From: JAAYUD01 sp963676865
Lineage (GTDB): Bacteria; Bacteroidota; Bacteroidia; Bacteroidales; Bacteroidaceae
Length of the DNA: 64,000 bases
Direction: 5' to 3'
Assembly: GCA_963676865.2 (NCBI GenBank)
Contig: CAXXSS010000001.1
Span: forward strand, 2,976,001-3,040,000
Shown: in pieces, positions 54,508 to 63,337 of the stretch
Position numbering within the stretch: position 1 is the first letter of the stretch
Layout: each line of letters begins with the position of its first letter
Program-made: the position numbers and the translations under genes
The notes under the pieces: model-generated
Database searches by the model: none
Told to the model about the DNA's origin: nothing
The model's input: the letters and a program-made list of their open reading frames with translations, nothing else

Positions 54508-55266
54508 ATGGGAAAGAATAAATTGCAAAAGTTTGCTGATATGGAGTCATATCCTCATGTTTTTCAATATCCGTATTCGGTGTTGGAAAATGTTCCGTTT
54601 GATATGAAAGGACATTGGCACGAAAAGTTTTTTGGTAACGAACATCCTCTTGTCTTGGAACTGGGATGTGGAAGAGCTGAATATACTGTCGGGCTAGGTC
54701 GGTTATGTTCTGATAAAAACTTTATTGCAGTAGATATAAAAGGTGCCAGAATGTGGACTGGAGCAACTGAATCTCTTCAGGAAGGGATGAAGAATGTAGC
54801 GTTTTTGCGTACCAATATTGAGATTATCGATCGATTTTTTGATAAAGATGAGGTGAGCGAGATATGGCTTACTTTTCCTGATCCTCAAATGAAGTCGCTC
54901 ACAAAGCGTTTGACTTCGACTTTTTTCTTGGAGCGTTATCGTAAGTTCTTGAAAGGTGGTGGTATCATTCACCTCAAGACGGATAGTTCTTTCCTTTTTA
55001 CTTATACTAAGGCATTGGTTGAAACAAATAATTTGCCTTTGCAAGTATTGACAGATGATTTGTATCATACCGATTTGATCGATGATACATTGAATATCAA
55101 AACATATTATGAACAACAATGGTTGCAGCGCGGTATACCTATTAAGTATATACGTTTCTGCTTACCAAAAACTCAAAATCTGGTAGAACCGGATGTAGAA
55201 ATACCGCTTGATAGTTATCGAAGTTATAATCGTAGTAAGAGAAGCGGGCTTGAATTAGCAAAATAG
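54508..55266 (+). CDS. trmB: tRNA (guanine-N7)-methyltransferase
   Basis: 252 residues from the ATG at 54508 (MGKNKLQKFADM). SAM-binding motif LVLELGCGRAEYTVGLG, FIAVDIKGARMWTGA, and the TrmB signature EIWLTFPDPQMKSLTKRLTS; the family more often has FPDPWPK. It methylates G46 in the variable loop of many tRNAs. The start is fixed by the terminator hairpin immediately upstream. Mrp follows 24 bases later. Confidence 0.93.
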   Translation: MGKNKLQKFADMESYPHVFQYPYSVLENVPFDMKGHWHEKFFGNEHPLVLELGCGRAEYTVGLGRLCSDKNFIAVDIKGARMWTGATESLQEGMKNVAFLRTNIEIIDRFFDKDEVSEIWLTFPDPQMKSLTKRLTSTFFLERYRKFLKGGGIIHLKTDSSFLFTYTKALVETNNLPLQVLTDDLYHTDLIDDTLNIKTYYEQQWLQRGIPIKYIRFCLPKTQNLVEPDVEIPLDSYRSYNRSKRSGLELAK

Positions 55267-55290
55267 AAAACAATAAAACAAATATATATT

Positions 55291-56397
55291 ATGATTACTT
55301 TATATCCCAAATTAATATTAGATGCGTTGACTCATGTGCGCTATCCAGGTACTGGAAAGAATATTGTTGAGTCAGGAATGGTAGATGATAATATTCGTAT
55401 TGATGGTATGAAAGTTTCTTTCTCGCTTATTTTTGAGAAGCCGACGGATCCTTTCTTGAAATCTGTTATAAAATCGGCCGAAGCAGCGATTAAAACCTAT
55501 ATAGATAAGGATGTAGAGATAGAAGGTAATATTGATGTTAAGACCATCAAAGTTGCTCGCCCTGAACCTGAAAAGTTCTTGCCTCAAGTCACGAATATCA
55601 TTGGTATCTCTTCGGGGAAAGGTGGAGTTGGCAAATCGACGGTTGCTTCCAATCTTGCCGTTTCTTTGGTAAAGTTGGGCTATCGGGTGGGATTGCTCGA
55701 TGCCGATATTTTCGGTCCGTCTATACCCAAAATGTTTCATATAGAAGATGCTCGTCCTTATGGCATTCAGAAAGATGGACGAGATATGGTTGTACCTGTT
55801 GAAAAATATGGGGTAAAGGTCCTTTCTATAGGTTTCTTTGTCAATCCCGACCAGGCTACGGTATGGCGTGGCGGAATGGCTAGTAATGCTTTGAAGCAAC
55901 TTATTGCTGATGCCGATTGGGGACCGTTGGATTATTTCCTTATTGATCTGCCACCCGGAACGAGTGATATCCATCTTACTATTGTACAAACATTGGCATT
56001 GACGGGTGCTGTCGTAGTAAGTACACCACAGGCTGTGGCTCTTGCTGATGCAAGGAAAGGTATTAATATGTTTACCAATGACAAAGTGAACGTACCTATT
56101 CTGGGATTAGTGGAAAATATGTCATGGTTTACACCGGCTGAATTGCCTGAAAATAAGTATTATCTTTTTGGAAAGGAAGGGTGTAAAAAGCTTGCTGATG
56201 AGATGAATGTACCGCTATTAGGGCAGATACCTATTGTTCAGAGCATTTGTGAATCGGGGGATAATGGGGAACCTGTAGCCTTAAATGAGAAAACAATTAC
56301 GGGACAGGCGTTCTTATCTCTAGCTGCCTCTATGGTGCGTCAGGTTGACAAACGGAATGTAGAACAGGGTCCGACAAAGCGGGTGATTGTTCATTAA
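55291..56397 (+). CDS. Mrp/NBP35-family iron-sulfur carrier ATPase
   Basis: 368 residues. N-terminal DUF59/MIP18-like domain (about 1-90), then the deviant Walker P-loop ISSGKGGVGKSTVASNLA, DADIFGPSIP, ATVWRGGMASNALKQLI, DYFLIDLPPGTSDIHLT and LGLVENMSWFTP. The CxxC pair typical of many Mrp proteins near the C-terminus is not visible in this one. It delivers Fe-S clusters to apo-proteins in the cytoplasm. Confidence 0.93.
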   Translation: MITLYPKLILDALTHVRYPGTGKNIVESGMVDDNIRIDGMKVSFSLIFEKPTDPFLKSVIKSAEAAIKTYIDKDVEIEGNIDVKTIKVARPEPEKFLPQVTNIIGISSGKGGVGKSTVASNLAVSLVKLGYRVGLLDADIFGPSIPKMFHIEDARPYGIQKDGRDMVVPVEKYGVKVLSIGFFVNPDQATVWRGGMASNALKQLIADADWGPLDYFLIDLPPGTSDIHLTIVQTLALTGAVVVSTPQAVALADARKGINMFTNDKVNVPILGLVENMSWFTPAELPENKYYLFGKEGCKKLADEMNVPLLGQIPIVQSICESGDNGEPVALNEKTITGQAFLSLAASMVRQVDKRNVEQGPTKRVIVH

Positions 56398-56484
56398 TTA
56401 GTCTTTTGTTCTTGATTTCTGTTCTTCAACCGATAATATGGTTAAAAAAGGGAAATCGAATGATTAAAATTTATAACCTTTTTT

Positions 56485-56492
56485 TATCTTTG
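56485..56492 (+). promoter_or_regulatory. -7 box of the efflux operon
   Basis: TATCTTTG matches the consensus. Transcription would begin near 56499, leaving a 40-base leader to the ATG at 56540 but only 8 bases to the ATG at 56507, which supports the later start. Confidence 0.5.
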
Positions 56493-56539
56493 CAATGCTG
56501 CTCTAAATGGGTAGTGTAGCGTATTTAAATAAAGTGAAT

Positions 56540-58006
56540 ATGATAAAAAGATTATACTCTATTTTCTTTATTTTGGCTATAGTGTCAGGTGTTGAAGCGC
56601 AAACTTTGACGCTTGATAGTTGCAGAGCGTTGGCTATAGCAAATAATAAGGAACTTAGGATTTCTGGTGAAAAAATCAATGTAGCTCGTTATCAACATGA
56701 AGTGGCAAAAACTAATTATCTTCCGAAATTATATGCGGAGGGTGGTTATTTGCATAATCAGCGTGAAGCCTCTATTTTGAATAAAGACCAGAAGAGCGCA
56801 TTGGAGAACATGGGTAATAAGGTGGGAACTACTGCGAAAGAATTCGCTACGAATTTGGCTACGAAATTCCCGGATTTAGCTCCAATGATATCGTCGTTAG
56901 GTTCGACTTATATTCCTACTTTGGTATCTGGTTTGAATGGAGCCGGCTCTTCTATCGTTGATGCTTTTCGAACAGATACGAGAAATGTTTATACCGGTGC
57001 TTTGACTTTGGTTCAACCAGTCTTTATGGGTGGTAAGATCAGAGCTTATGACCGTATAACAAATTATGCCGAGCAGTTGGCTTCTCAACAGCATGAAACG
57101 GGAATGCAAGAAGTTATAATGGATGTTGATCAGGCTTATTGGCAGGTTATTTCTTTGGTTAATAAGGAAAAATTAGCTGAAAGCTATCTGAAACTGCTCA
57201 ATGCACTCGACCATGATATTCAACTAATGATAGCTAACGGCTTTGCTACGAAAGCCGATGGCTTGTCTGTAAAGGTAAAGGTCAATGAGGCCGAGATGAC
57301 TTTAACAAAAGTCGAAGATGGATTAAGTCTCTCAAAAATGCTGCTTTGTCAGATTTGTGGTATTCATTTGGATTTGCCTATCCATCTGGCAGATGAAGAG
57401 ATAGATAATCTTTCAGTCAATCCACTTAAGGCTCAATTCGAAATGAAGACTGCTTATGACAATCGTCCCGAATTGAAGAGTCTGGAACTTGCTACAAAGA
57501 TATATGATGAAAAAATCAATATCGCTCGTGCCGATTATTTGCCTCAAGTATCGTTTGTCGGTAATTATCTTGTAAGTAATCCTAGTATTTATAATGGGTT
57601 TGAAAAGAAATTCAAAGGTATGTGGAGTGTCGGCGTTACGTTGAAAGTTCCTATTTGGAATTGGGGTGAGGGGACGAATAAGGTTCGCCAAGCGAAAGCA
57701 GAAGCCAATATTACCCGCTATCAATTGAGCGACGCCCGCGAGAAAATAGAATTGCAAGTAAATCAATCGGCTTATAAGGTGAATGAAGCGTTGAAGCGCT
57801 ATGCAATGGCACAAAAGAATATGGAGAAAGCCGAGGAAAATCTTCGCTATGCAAATGTCGGTTTTAAAGAGGGGGTCATTCCTGCTAGTAATGTGCTCGA
57901 GGCGCATACTGCATGGATACAGGCGCAATCTGAAAAAATAGATTCGGAGGTAGATATTAAGTTAACTGATATTTGTTTGCAAAAGGCTTTGGGTACTTTA
58001 AGATAA
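56540..58006 (+). CDS. TolC-family outer-membrane efflux protein
   Basis: 488 residues from the ATG at 56540 (MIKRLYSIFFILAIVSGVEAQ, signal peptide). Two repeated helical-barrel halves: LDSCRALAIANNKELRISGEKI at the start of the first and ELKSLELATKIYDEKINIARADYLPQVSF opening the second. GALTLVQPVFMGGKI and SVGVTLKVPIWNWGEGTNKVRQAKAE are family beta-strand and helix segments. It forms the outer-membrane channel for the membrane-fusion protein and permeases encoded next. Confidence 0.93.
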   Translation: MIKRLYSIFFILAIVSGVEAQTLTLDSCRALAIANNKELRISGEKINVARYQHEVAKTNYLPKLYAEGGYLHNQREASILNKDQKSALENMGNKVGTTAKEFATNLATKFPDLAPMISSLGSTYIPTLVSGLNGAGSSIVDAFRTDTRNVYTGALTLVQPVFMGGKIRAYDRITNYAEQLASQQHETGMQEVIMDVDQAYWQVISLVNKEKLAESYLKLLNALDHDIQLMIANGFATKADGLSVKVKVNEAEMTLTKVEDGLSLSKMLLCQICGIHLDLPIHLADEEIDNLSVNPLKAQFEMKTAYDNRPELKSLELATKIYDEKINIARADYLPQVSFVGNYLVSNPSIYNGFEKKFKGMWSVGVTLKVPIWNWGEGTNKVRQAKAEANITRYQLSDAREKIELQVNQSAYKVNEALKRYAMAQKNMEKAEENLRYANVGFKEGVIPASNVLEAHTAWIQAQSEKIDSEVDIKLTDICLQKALGTLR

Positions 58007-58068
58007 TCAGTATTATTTTGTATCTTTTTTTATTTGGTATAGAACAGGATAAATAAGAATATTACAAT

Positions 58069-59073
58069 ATGGCGTCACAATTTAAAAGAGAAAACAAAGA
58101 TTTGCTTTTAGCATTTCTTACATTAACGGGAATCATTTTAGTCGTTGCCGTTGTCGGCTTCTTTATGCTTCGCAAGGGACCCGAGATTGTTCAAGGAGAA
58201 GTCGATGTAGATGAATTTAGGGTTTCGAGTAAAGTTCCTGCTCGTGTTTTGAAGTTATGTAAACAAGAAGGTGATACTGTTCATGTCGGTGATACGCTGG
58301 CAGTAATGGTAGCTCCTGATGTTGAGGCCAAATTGACTCAAGCTCAGGCCGCAGAAAGTGCAGCACAGGCACAAAACATGAAGGCTATAAGAGGTACTCG
58401 CCAAGAACAAATCCAAGGAGCATACGATATGTGGCAAAAAGCAAAGGCTGGAGTACAAATCGCTCAAAAAACATATGCTAGAGTAAAGAACCTGAATGCA
58501 GAAGGAGTTCTTCCTGCACAAAAACTTGATGAGGCAATTGCACAGCGTGATGCTGCTGTTGCTACCGAAAGAGCAGCTCATTCTCAATATACGATGGCTG
58601 TCAACGGGGCACAGCGTGAAGATAAAGACGCTGCAGCTGCATTGGTTCAGCGTGCTAAAGGGGCTGTTGCTGAGGTTAATTCTTATATCAAAGAAACTTA
58701 CTTGATAGCACCTTGTGATGGCGAAGTAACGGAAACTTATCCGCAAGTAGGAGAGTTGGTCGGTACTGGAGCTCCAATAATGAGTATTGCCATAATGAAA
58801 TCCAAGTGGGTGACATTCAATGTACGCGAAGATTTATTGAAAGATATCAAGATGGGTGCTTCTGTCGAGGCTTTCGTCCCCGCATTAGGCAATAAAAAAA
58901 TAAACCTGAAAGTATATTATATGAAAGATTTGGGAACGTATGCCGCATGGAAAGCGACTAAAACAACTGGGCAGTACGATCTGAAAACCTTTGAAGTTAA
59001 AGCTCGTCCTACCGAATATGTTGATGGCTTACGTCCCGGAATGTCTGTTATATTAAAAAAGGAAATAAAGTAA
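58069..59073 (+). CDS. HlyD/EmrA-type membrane-fusion protein
   Basis: 334 residues. One N-terminal transmembrane helix (about 14-34), then a lipoyl-type half-domain (GEVDVDEFRVSSKVPARVLKLCKQEGDTVHVGDTLAVM), a coiled coil (about 85-200), the second lipoyl half (IKETYLIAPCDGEVTETYPQVGELVGTGAPIMSI) and a beta-barrel. It bridges inner-membrane permeases to the TolC partner. It lies 62 bases after the TolC gene and one base before the first permease. Confidence 0.92.
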   Translation: MASQFKRENKDLLLAFLTLTGIILVVAVVGFFMLRKGPEIVQGEVDVDEFRVSSKVPARVLKLCKQEGDTVHVGDTLAVMVAPDVEAKLTQAQAAESAAQAQNMKAIRGTRQEQIQGAYDMWQKAKAGVQIAQKTYARVKNLNAEGVLPAQKLDEAIAQRDAAVATERAAHSQYTMAVNGAQREDKDAAAALVQRAKGAVAEVNSYIKETYLIAPCDGEVTETYPQVGELVGTGAPIMSIAIMKSKWVTFNVREDLLKDIKMGASVEAFVPALGNKKINLKVYYMKDLGTYAAWKATKTTGQYDLKTFEVKARPTEYVDGLRPGMSVILKKEIK

Positions 59074-59074
59074 A

Positions 59075-60265
59075 GTGAGCGGTGAACCGAAACGACATAT
59101 TAAGTTTATAGCTTTCAAACAGGTATTTTTGCGTGAATGCAAGAGGTATCTTAAAGATCCTATTTATCTGTTTGCCATGTTCATCGCTCCCATTTTTTGC
59201 TATGTTCTTTTTACAACATTGATGTATTCGGGGTCTCCGAAAAAATTCCCAGCAGGAGTTGTGTTGGAAGACAACAGCAAAACGGCTCGCCAGATAGTAC
59301 GTAATTTGAATGCTTTTGGCGAAACCAATGTCATTGCTCATTATCCGGATATCGTATCGGCTACAAGAGATATGCAACGAGGTAAAATCTATGGTTTCTT
59401 TTTCATCCCTCGTCACATGTCAAAAGATGTCAATGCCCAGCGTCAACCACGAGTATCTTTTTATACCAACAATTCTATAATGCTTGCGGGTTCTTTAATG
59501 TATAAGGATTTTAGGATGATGGGCGAGTTGAGTTCCGCTGCAGCTCAACGTCAGGTACTTTATGGACATGGTATGACCGAGAAGCAAAGTCTGGCTTATC
59601 TGCAACCTATTGTAATTGATGCTCATCCCATAGGTAATCCGTGGATAAACTATGCTATCTATCTAAATAATATATTGTTGCCTGGTATCATGATGATGAT
59701 GATATTTCTGATAACGGCCTATGCTATAGGGGTCGAGATAAAAGATAGAACAGCGCGCGAGTGGCTGCATTTGGGAAATGACTCTATTTTTATTTCTATT
59801 TATGCAAAGCTACTACCTCAGACTATCATATTTACTTTGATGGGGGTGCTTTACAATGTTTACTTATATGGATATTTGCATTACCCTTGTAACAGTGGTA
59901 TCTTGCCTATGTTGATTGCAACTCTATGTTTTGTTTTAGCTAGTCAAAGTGTAGGCGTTATATTTATTAGTGCATTTCCTACCTTGCGGTTTGGGTTGAG
60001 TCTTGCCACCTTATGGGGAGTCGTATCGTTTTCTATTTCGGGATTCAGTTTCCCCGAGATAGCAATGAACCCCATGCTTCGAGCTTTGGCTAATCTTTTT
60101 CCCTTGCGACATTATTATCTGATATATGTCGATCAAGCTCTTAATGGATACCCGATGGTTTACTCTTGGGCCAGTTATTTGGCATTGTTGTTGTTTATGC
60201 TGGTGCCTTATTTCCTCATACATCGATTAAAGAAGGCTCTCATCTATTATAATTATATACCATAA
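59075..60265 (+). CDS. ABC-2-type permease (YhhJ/YbhR-like), copy 1
   Basis: 396 residues starting at GTG. One N-terminal helix, a large periplasmic domain (about 45-190, GVVLEDNSKTARQIVRNLNA), then five C-terminal helices with the ABC-2 core (GIMMMMIFLITAYAIGVEIKDRTAREWL, FSISGFSFPEIAMNPMLRALANLFPLRHYYLIY). It shares an end-start overlap of one base with the next permease. No ATP-binding subunit or domain is encoded in the operon. Confidence 0.9.
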   Translation: MSGEPKRHIKFIAFKQVFLRECKRYLKDPIYLFAMFIAPIFCYVLFTTLMYSGSPKKFPAGVVLEDNSKTARQIVRNLNAFGETNVIAHYPDIVSATRDMQRGKIYGFFFIPRHMSKDVNAQRQPRVSFYTNNSIMLAGSLMYKDFRMMGELSSAAAQRQVLYGHGMTEKQSLAYLQPIVIDAHPIGNPWINYAIYLNNILLPGIMMMMIFLITAYAIGVEIKDRTAREWLHLGNDSIFISIYAKLLPQTIIFTLMGVLYNVYLYGYLHYPCNSGILPMLIATLCFVLASQSVGVIFISAFPTLRFGLSLATLWGVVSFSISGFSFPEIAMNPMLRALANLFPLRHYYLIYVDQALNGYPMVYSWASYLALLLFMLVPYFLIHRLKKALIYYNYIP

Positions 60266-61536
60266 TGAAGAAGTCGAAAAGTCTTTTAGATATTATTATA
60301 GAAGGCACGGAAGATATCTTTTATATTTGGAAGAGAGAGATGGTCAAGTGCTTCAAGGATCAGGGGGTGTTGATATTCTTTATTCTAGTGCCACTAGGTT
60401 ATCCTATGCTTTATGCTTTTATATACAATGAGGAAGTGGTGCATGAAGTTCCCGTTGTCGTTGTCGACGAAGACCATTCTTTTTTGAGCCGTGAATTTGT
60501 TCGCAAGGTAGATGCTTCTCCCGATGTTCAAGTTATTGGCTATTCCAATGATATGGCAGATGCTCAACAGGCAATGAAGGAGCATCAAGCCTATGGTATA
60601 CTTCGTATTCCTTCCGATTTCAGTAAGAAGATTAATAATATTAATTTTTGGGAACAGGTACATGTTCAAGCTTATTGCGATATGGGTAGTATGTTTTACT
60701 ATAAGTCTCTCTATTCGGCATGTACCGATGTATCGTTGGAGATGAACCGAAAGATTAAAATACAGCGAATGGGTAATACTACGACCAATAGGGAAGAAGA
60801 GGTTAGTACTTCACCTATCGAATACACTAATGTGGCTCTTTTCAATCCTCAGAGTGGTTATGCTTGTTTTTTGATTCCTGCGGTATTGATGCTTATTCTT
60901 CAGCAGACATTGGTGTTTGGTATAGGAATGTCGGCCGGTACGGCTGTCGAAACAAATCGTTTTAGAAATCTCGTGCCAATTAATCGACACTACAATGGTA
61001 CCATTCGAATCGTTTTTGGCAAAGCATTGTGCTATCTGATGATATATATGCTTACTGCAACATGGGTATTGTTAGTTGTACCGCATCTTTTTTCTCTTAA
61101 TCAGCTTGATCATCCTGCGACATTGTCTCTCTTTTCATTGGCTTATCTTCTTTCATGTATTTTCTTTGCCATGACGGTTTCGGTCTTTGTACGCAATCGT
61201 GAAAAGCCGATGATTTTGTTTGCATTCTTCTCTGTCCCAATGCTGTTTTTGAGTGGTATTTCATGGCCGGGATCAGGTATTCCTGTGTTTTGGAAATACG
61301 TTTCGTATCTATTTCCCTCTACCTTTGGAATTAATGGCTTTGTCAGAATTAACAATCTGTCAGCAGATCTCACCGATGTGAAATTTGAGTACCATGCCTT
61401 ATGGTTACAGACTGGTATTTATTTTGTTACGACGTGCCTTGTTTATAGAGGACAGATTTTGATGAGTCGTTTGCGTACCATTAAAAAGCATCGGGAAATG
61501 AAAGCTAAATTGGCAAAAGAATCTCTTATTAAGTAA
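60265..61536 (+). CDS. ABC-2-type permease (YhhJ/YbhS-like), copy 2
   Basis: 423 residues with the same layout as copy 1: N-terminal helix, periplasmic domain (VVVVDEDHSFLSREFVRKVDAS), then membrane core (LMLILQQTLVFGIGMSAGTAVE, FLSGISWPGSGIPVFWKYVSYLFPSTFGINGFVRI). The basic C-terminal tail is cytoplasmic. With copy 1 it would form a heterodimeric exporter; the energy source is not encoded nearby. Confidence 0.9.
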   Translation: MKKSKSLLDIIIEGTEDIFYIWKREMVKCFKDQGVLIFFILVPLGYPMLYAFIYNEEVVHEVPVVVVDEDHSFLSREFVRKVDASPDVQVIGYSNDMADAQQAMKEHQAYGILRIPSDFSKKINNINFWEQVHVQAYCDMGSMFYYKSLYSACTDVSLEMNRKIKIQRMGNTTTNREEEVSTSPIEYTNVALFNPQSGYACFLIPAVLMLILQQTLVFGIGMSAGTAVETNRFRNLVPINRHYNGTIRIVFGKALCYLMIYMLTATWVLLVVPHLFSLNQLDHPATLSLFSLAYLLSCIFFAMTVSVFVRNREKPMILFAFFSVPMLFLSGISWPGSGIPVFWKYVSYLFPSTFGINGFVRINNLSADLTDVKFEYHALWLQTGIYFVTTCLVYRGQILMSRLRTIKKHREMKAKLAKESLIK

Positions 61537-61558
61537 TGGAGATGTACAATAAAAGCCG

Positions 61559-61566
61559 TATCTTTG
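61559..61566 (+). promoter_or_regulatory. -7 box of the C69 dipeptidase gene
   Basis: TATCTTTG, 21 bases before the start codon, giving a leader of about 15 bases. No clear -33 box. Confidence 0.45.
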
Positions 61567-61587
61567 CGCAAAACATGAACTTTTGAT

Positions 61588-63234
61588 ATGAGAAAAAGAT
61601 ATTTTCCTCTGTTATTGTTGTTGCTAGGTTATTCTTATTCTACAGCATGTACTAATTTTATTGTGGGAAAATCGGCTTCGACCGACGGTTCCACTATTGT
61701 GTCTTATGCAGCCGATAGCTATGGCCTTTTCGGTGAGTTGTACCATTTCCCTGCCGCTATTCATCCTGATGGTGCGTTGCGCGATATATACGATTGGGAT
61801 TCCGGGCGTTTTCATGGTCAGATTAAAGAGGCTCACCAGACATACAATGTTATTGGAAATACCAATGAGTATCAAGTAACAATCGGTGAAACAACCTTTG
61901 GAGGGCGTCCCGAGTTGATGGACAGTTTGGGAATTGTCGATTATGGCAGTTTGATATATATTGCTCTGCAACGTTCGCGTTCGGCTGGCGAGGCTATAAA
62001 GGTGATGACAACATTAGTTGCCGAATATGGCTATTGTAGCGAAGGAGAAACATTTACTATTGCCGATCCCAATGAAGTATGGATGCTCGAGATGGTAGGT
62101 AAGGGCCCTGGAATGCGCGGAGCTGTTTGGGTTGCTGTTCGTATTCCTGATGATTGTATTGCAGCTCATGCCAATCAGAGTCGTATCCATCAGTTCCCTC
62201 TCAACGATCCTAAAAATTGTATTTATTCGGCAGATGTTATTTCTTTTGCCCGCTCTAAAGGATATTTCAATGGCGTTAATAAAGATTTCAGTTTTGCCGA
62301 TGCTTATGCTCCTCTAGATTTTAGTGCTCGTCGTTATTGCGAAGCTCGTGTATGGAGCTTTTACAATCGGTTTACGGACAAAGGAAATGAGTATTTACCG
62401 TATGTGTTAGGTCAAAGTGACGTTCCGATGCCTCTTTATGTAAAGCCGAATCGCAAGATCAGCGTTCAGGATATAAAGAATGCCATGCGCGATCATTATG
62501 AGAATACTCCGCTTGATATTAGCAAAGATATGGGTGCCGGTCCCTATCATTCCCCCTATAGATTATCTCCCTTAGATTTCACGGTTGACGGGAAAAAATA
62601 TTTCAATGAACGTCCGGCAAGTACTTTTCAAACCGGTTTTGTCTTTGTCTCTCAAATGCGTGCCGATATGCCCGATGCGGTAGGTGGTGTGTTGTGGTTC
62701 GGCACTGATGATGCCAATTGTACCGTATTCACTCCTGTATATTGCTGCACCGATACGATACCTCATTGCTATTCTCATATAGCCGATTATGTTACTTTCA
62801 ATTGGGATTCCTCTTTTTGGGTGTTCAATTGGGTAGCCAATATGATATATCCTCGTTACGATTTGATGGTGGGAGATTTGAAAGCTCTACAATCTGAAAT
62901 AGAAAACCGTTTTAATCACAATCAGGATAGTATCGAAGCCGCAGCAATGGCTTTATACAAAACCAATCCTACTGCTGCAAAGAAGATGCTTACCAATTAT
63001 ACGGTAGCGTGTGCACAGAGCACTCATGATGCTTGGAGAAAATTGGGAGAATTCTTAATGGTGAAATATTGTGATGGCGTTGTCCGTCAAGAGCGCAATG
63101 GAAAGTTCTTGAAAGATAAATGGGGCATGGCTCTTCCCGTAAAACGTCCGGGGTATCCTGCTGAATTTCTCAAAGAATATGTCAAGCAAACAGGTGATCG
63201 GTATTTGATTCCTACTGAGGCAGTGAAGAAATAA
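61588..63234 (+). CDS. C69-family dipeptidase
   Basis: 548 residues. A signal peptide ends right before Cys21 (STA-CTNFIVGKSASTDGS), so the mature N-terminal Cys is the Ntn-type nucleophile, as in C69 dipeptidase A. Other blocks: GNTNEYQVTIGETTFGGR, SRSAGEAIKVMTTLVAEYGY, FTIADPNEVWMLEMVGKG, AHANQSRIHQF and GGVLWFGTDDANCTVFTPVYC. It cleaves dipeptides in the periplasm. Lipid modification of the Cys is unlikely because it must be free for catalysis. Confidence 0.93.
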   Translation: MRKRYFPLLLLLLGYSYSTACTNFIVGKSASTDGSTIVSYAADSYGLFGELYHFPAAIHPDGALRDIYDWDSGRFHGQIKEAHQTYNVIGNTNEYQVTIGETTFGGRPELMDSLGIVDYGSLIYIALQRSRSAGEAIKVMTTLVAEYGYCSEGETFTIADPNEVWMLEMVGKGPGMRGAVWVAVRIPDDCIAAHANQSRIHQFPLNDPKNCIYSADVISFARSKGYFNGVNKDFSFADAYAPLDFSARRYCEARVWSFYNRFTDKGNEYLPYVLGQSDVPMPLYVKPNRKISVQDIKNAMRDHYENTPLDISKDMGAGPYHSPYRLSPLDFTVDGKKYFNERPASTFQTGFVFVSQMRADMPDAVGGVLWFGTDDANCTVFTPVYCCTDTIPHCYSHIADYVTFNWDSSFWVFNWVANMIYPRYDLMVGDLKALQSEIENRFNHNQDSIEAAAMALYKTNPTAAKKMLTNYTVACAQSTHDAWRKLGEFLMVKYCDGVVRQERNGKFLKDKWGMALPVKRPGYPAEFLKEYVKQTGDRYLIPTEAVKK

Positions 63235-63274
63235 AAACTGCTTGAAGAAACGATAATCGTATTATAAAATATAT

Positions 63275-63282
63275 TACTTTTG
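63275..63282 (+). promoter_or_regulatory. -7 box of the MATE gene
   Basis: TACTTTTG, 55 bases before the start codon. No clear -33 box. The predicted start point falls within the hairpin that follows directly. Confidence 0.45.
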
Positions 63283-63306
63283 CACCCGAAGTCTAATCTT
63301 CGGGTG
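63283..63306 (+). terminator. Hairpin between the dipeptidase and MATE genes
   Basis: A perfect 9-bp stem (cacccgaag / cttcgggtg) with a 6-base loop, followed by tatttgtttt. It can terminate the dipeptidase transcript; it also lies directly after the MATE -7 box and may shape that leader. Confidence 0.65.
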
Positions 63307-63337
63307 TATTTGTTTTCAGGAGGATATATAATAAGTT

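Noticed and set aside
55372..55989. 205-codon open frame on the minus strand
   Set aside because: Antisense to the Mrp ATPase P-loop region; no motif or start context.
56155..56400. Frameshift at the Mrp C-terminus to explain the missing CxxC
   Set aside because: The frame is open to a normal stop with family-like sequence throughout; several Mrp homologues lack the CxxC pair.
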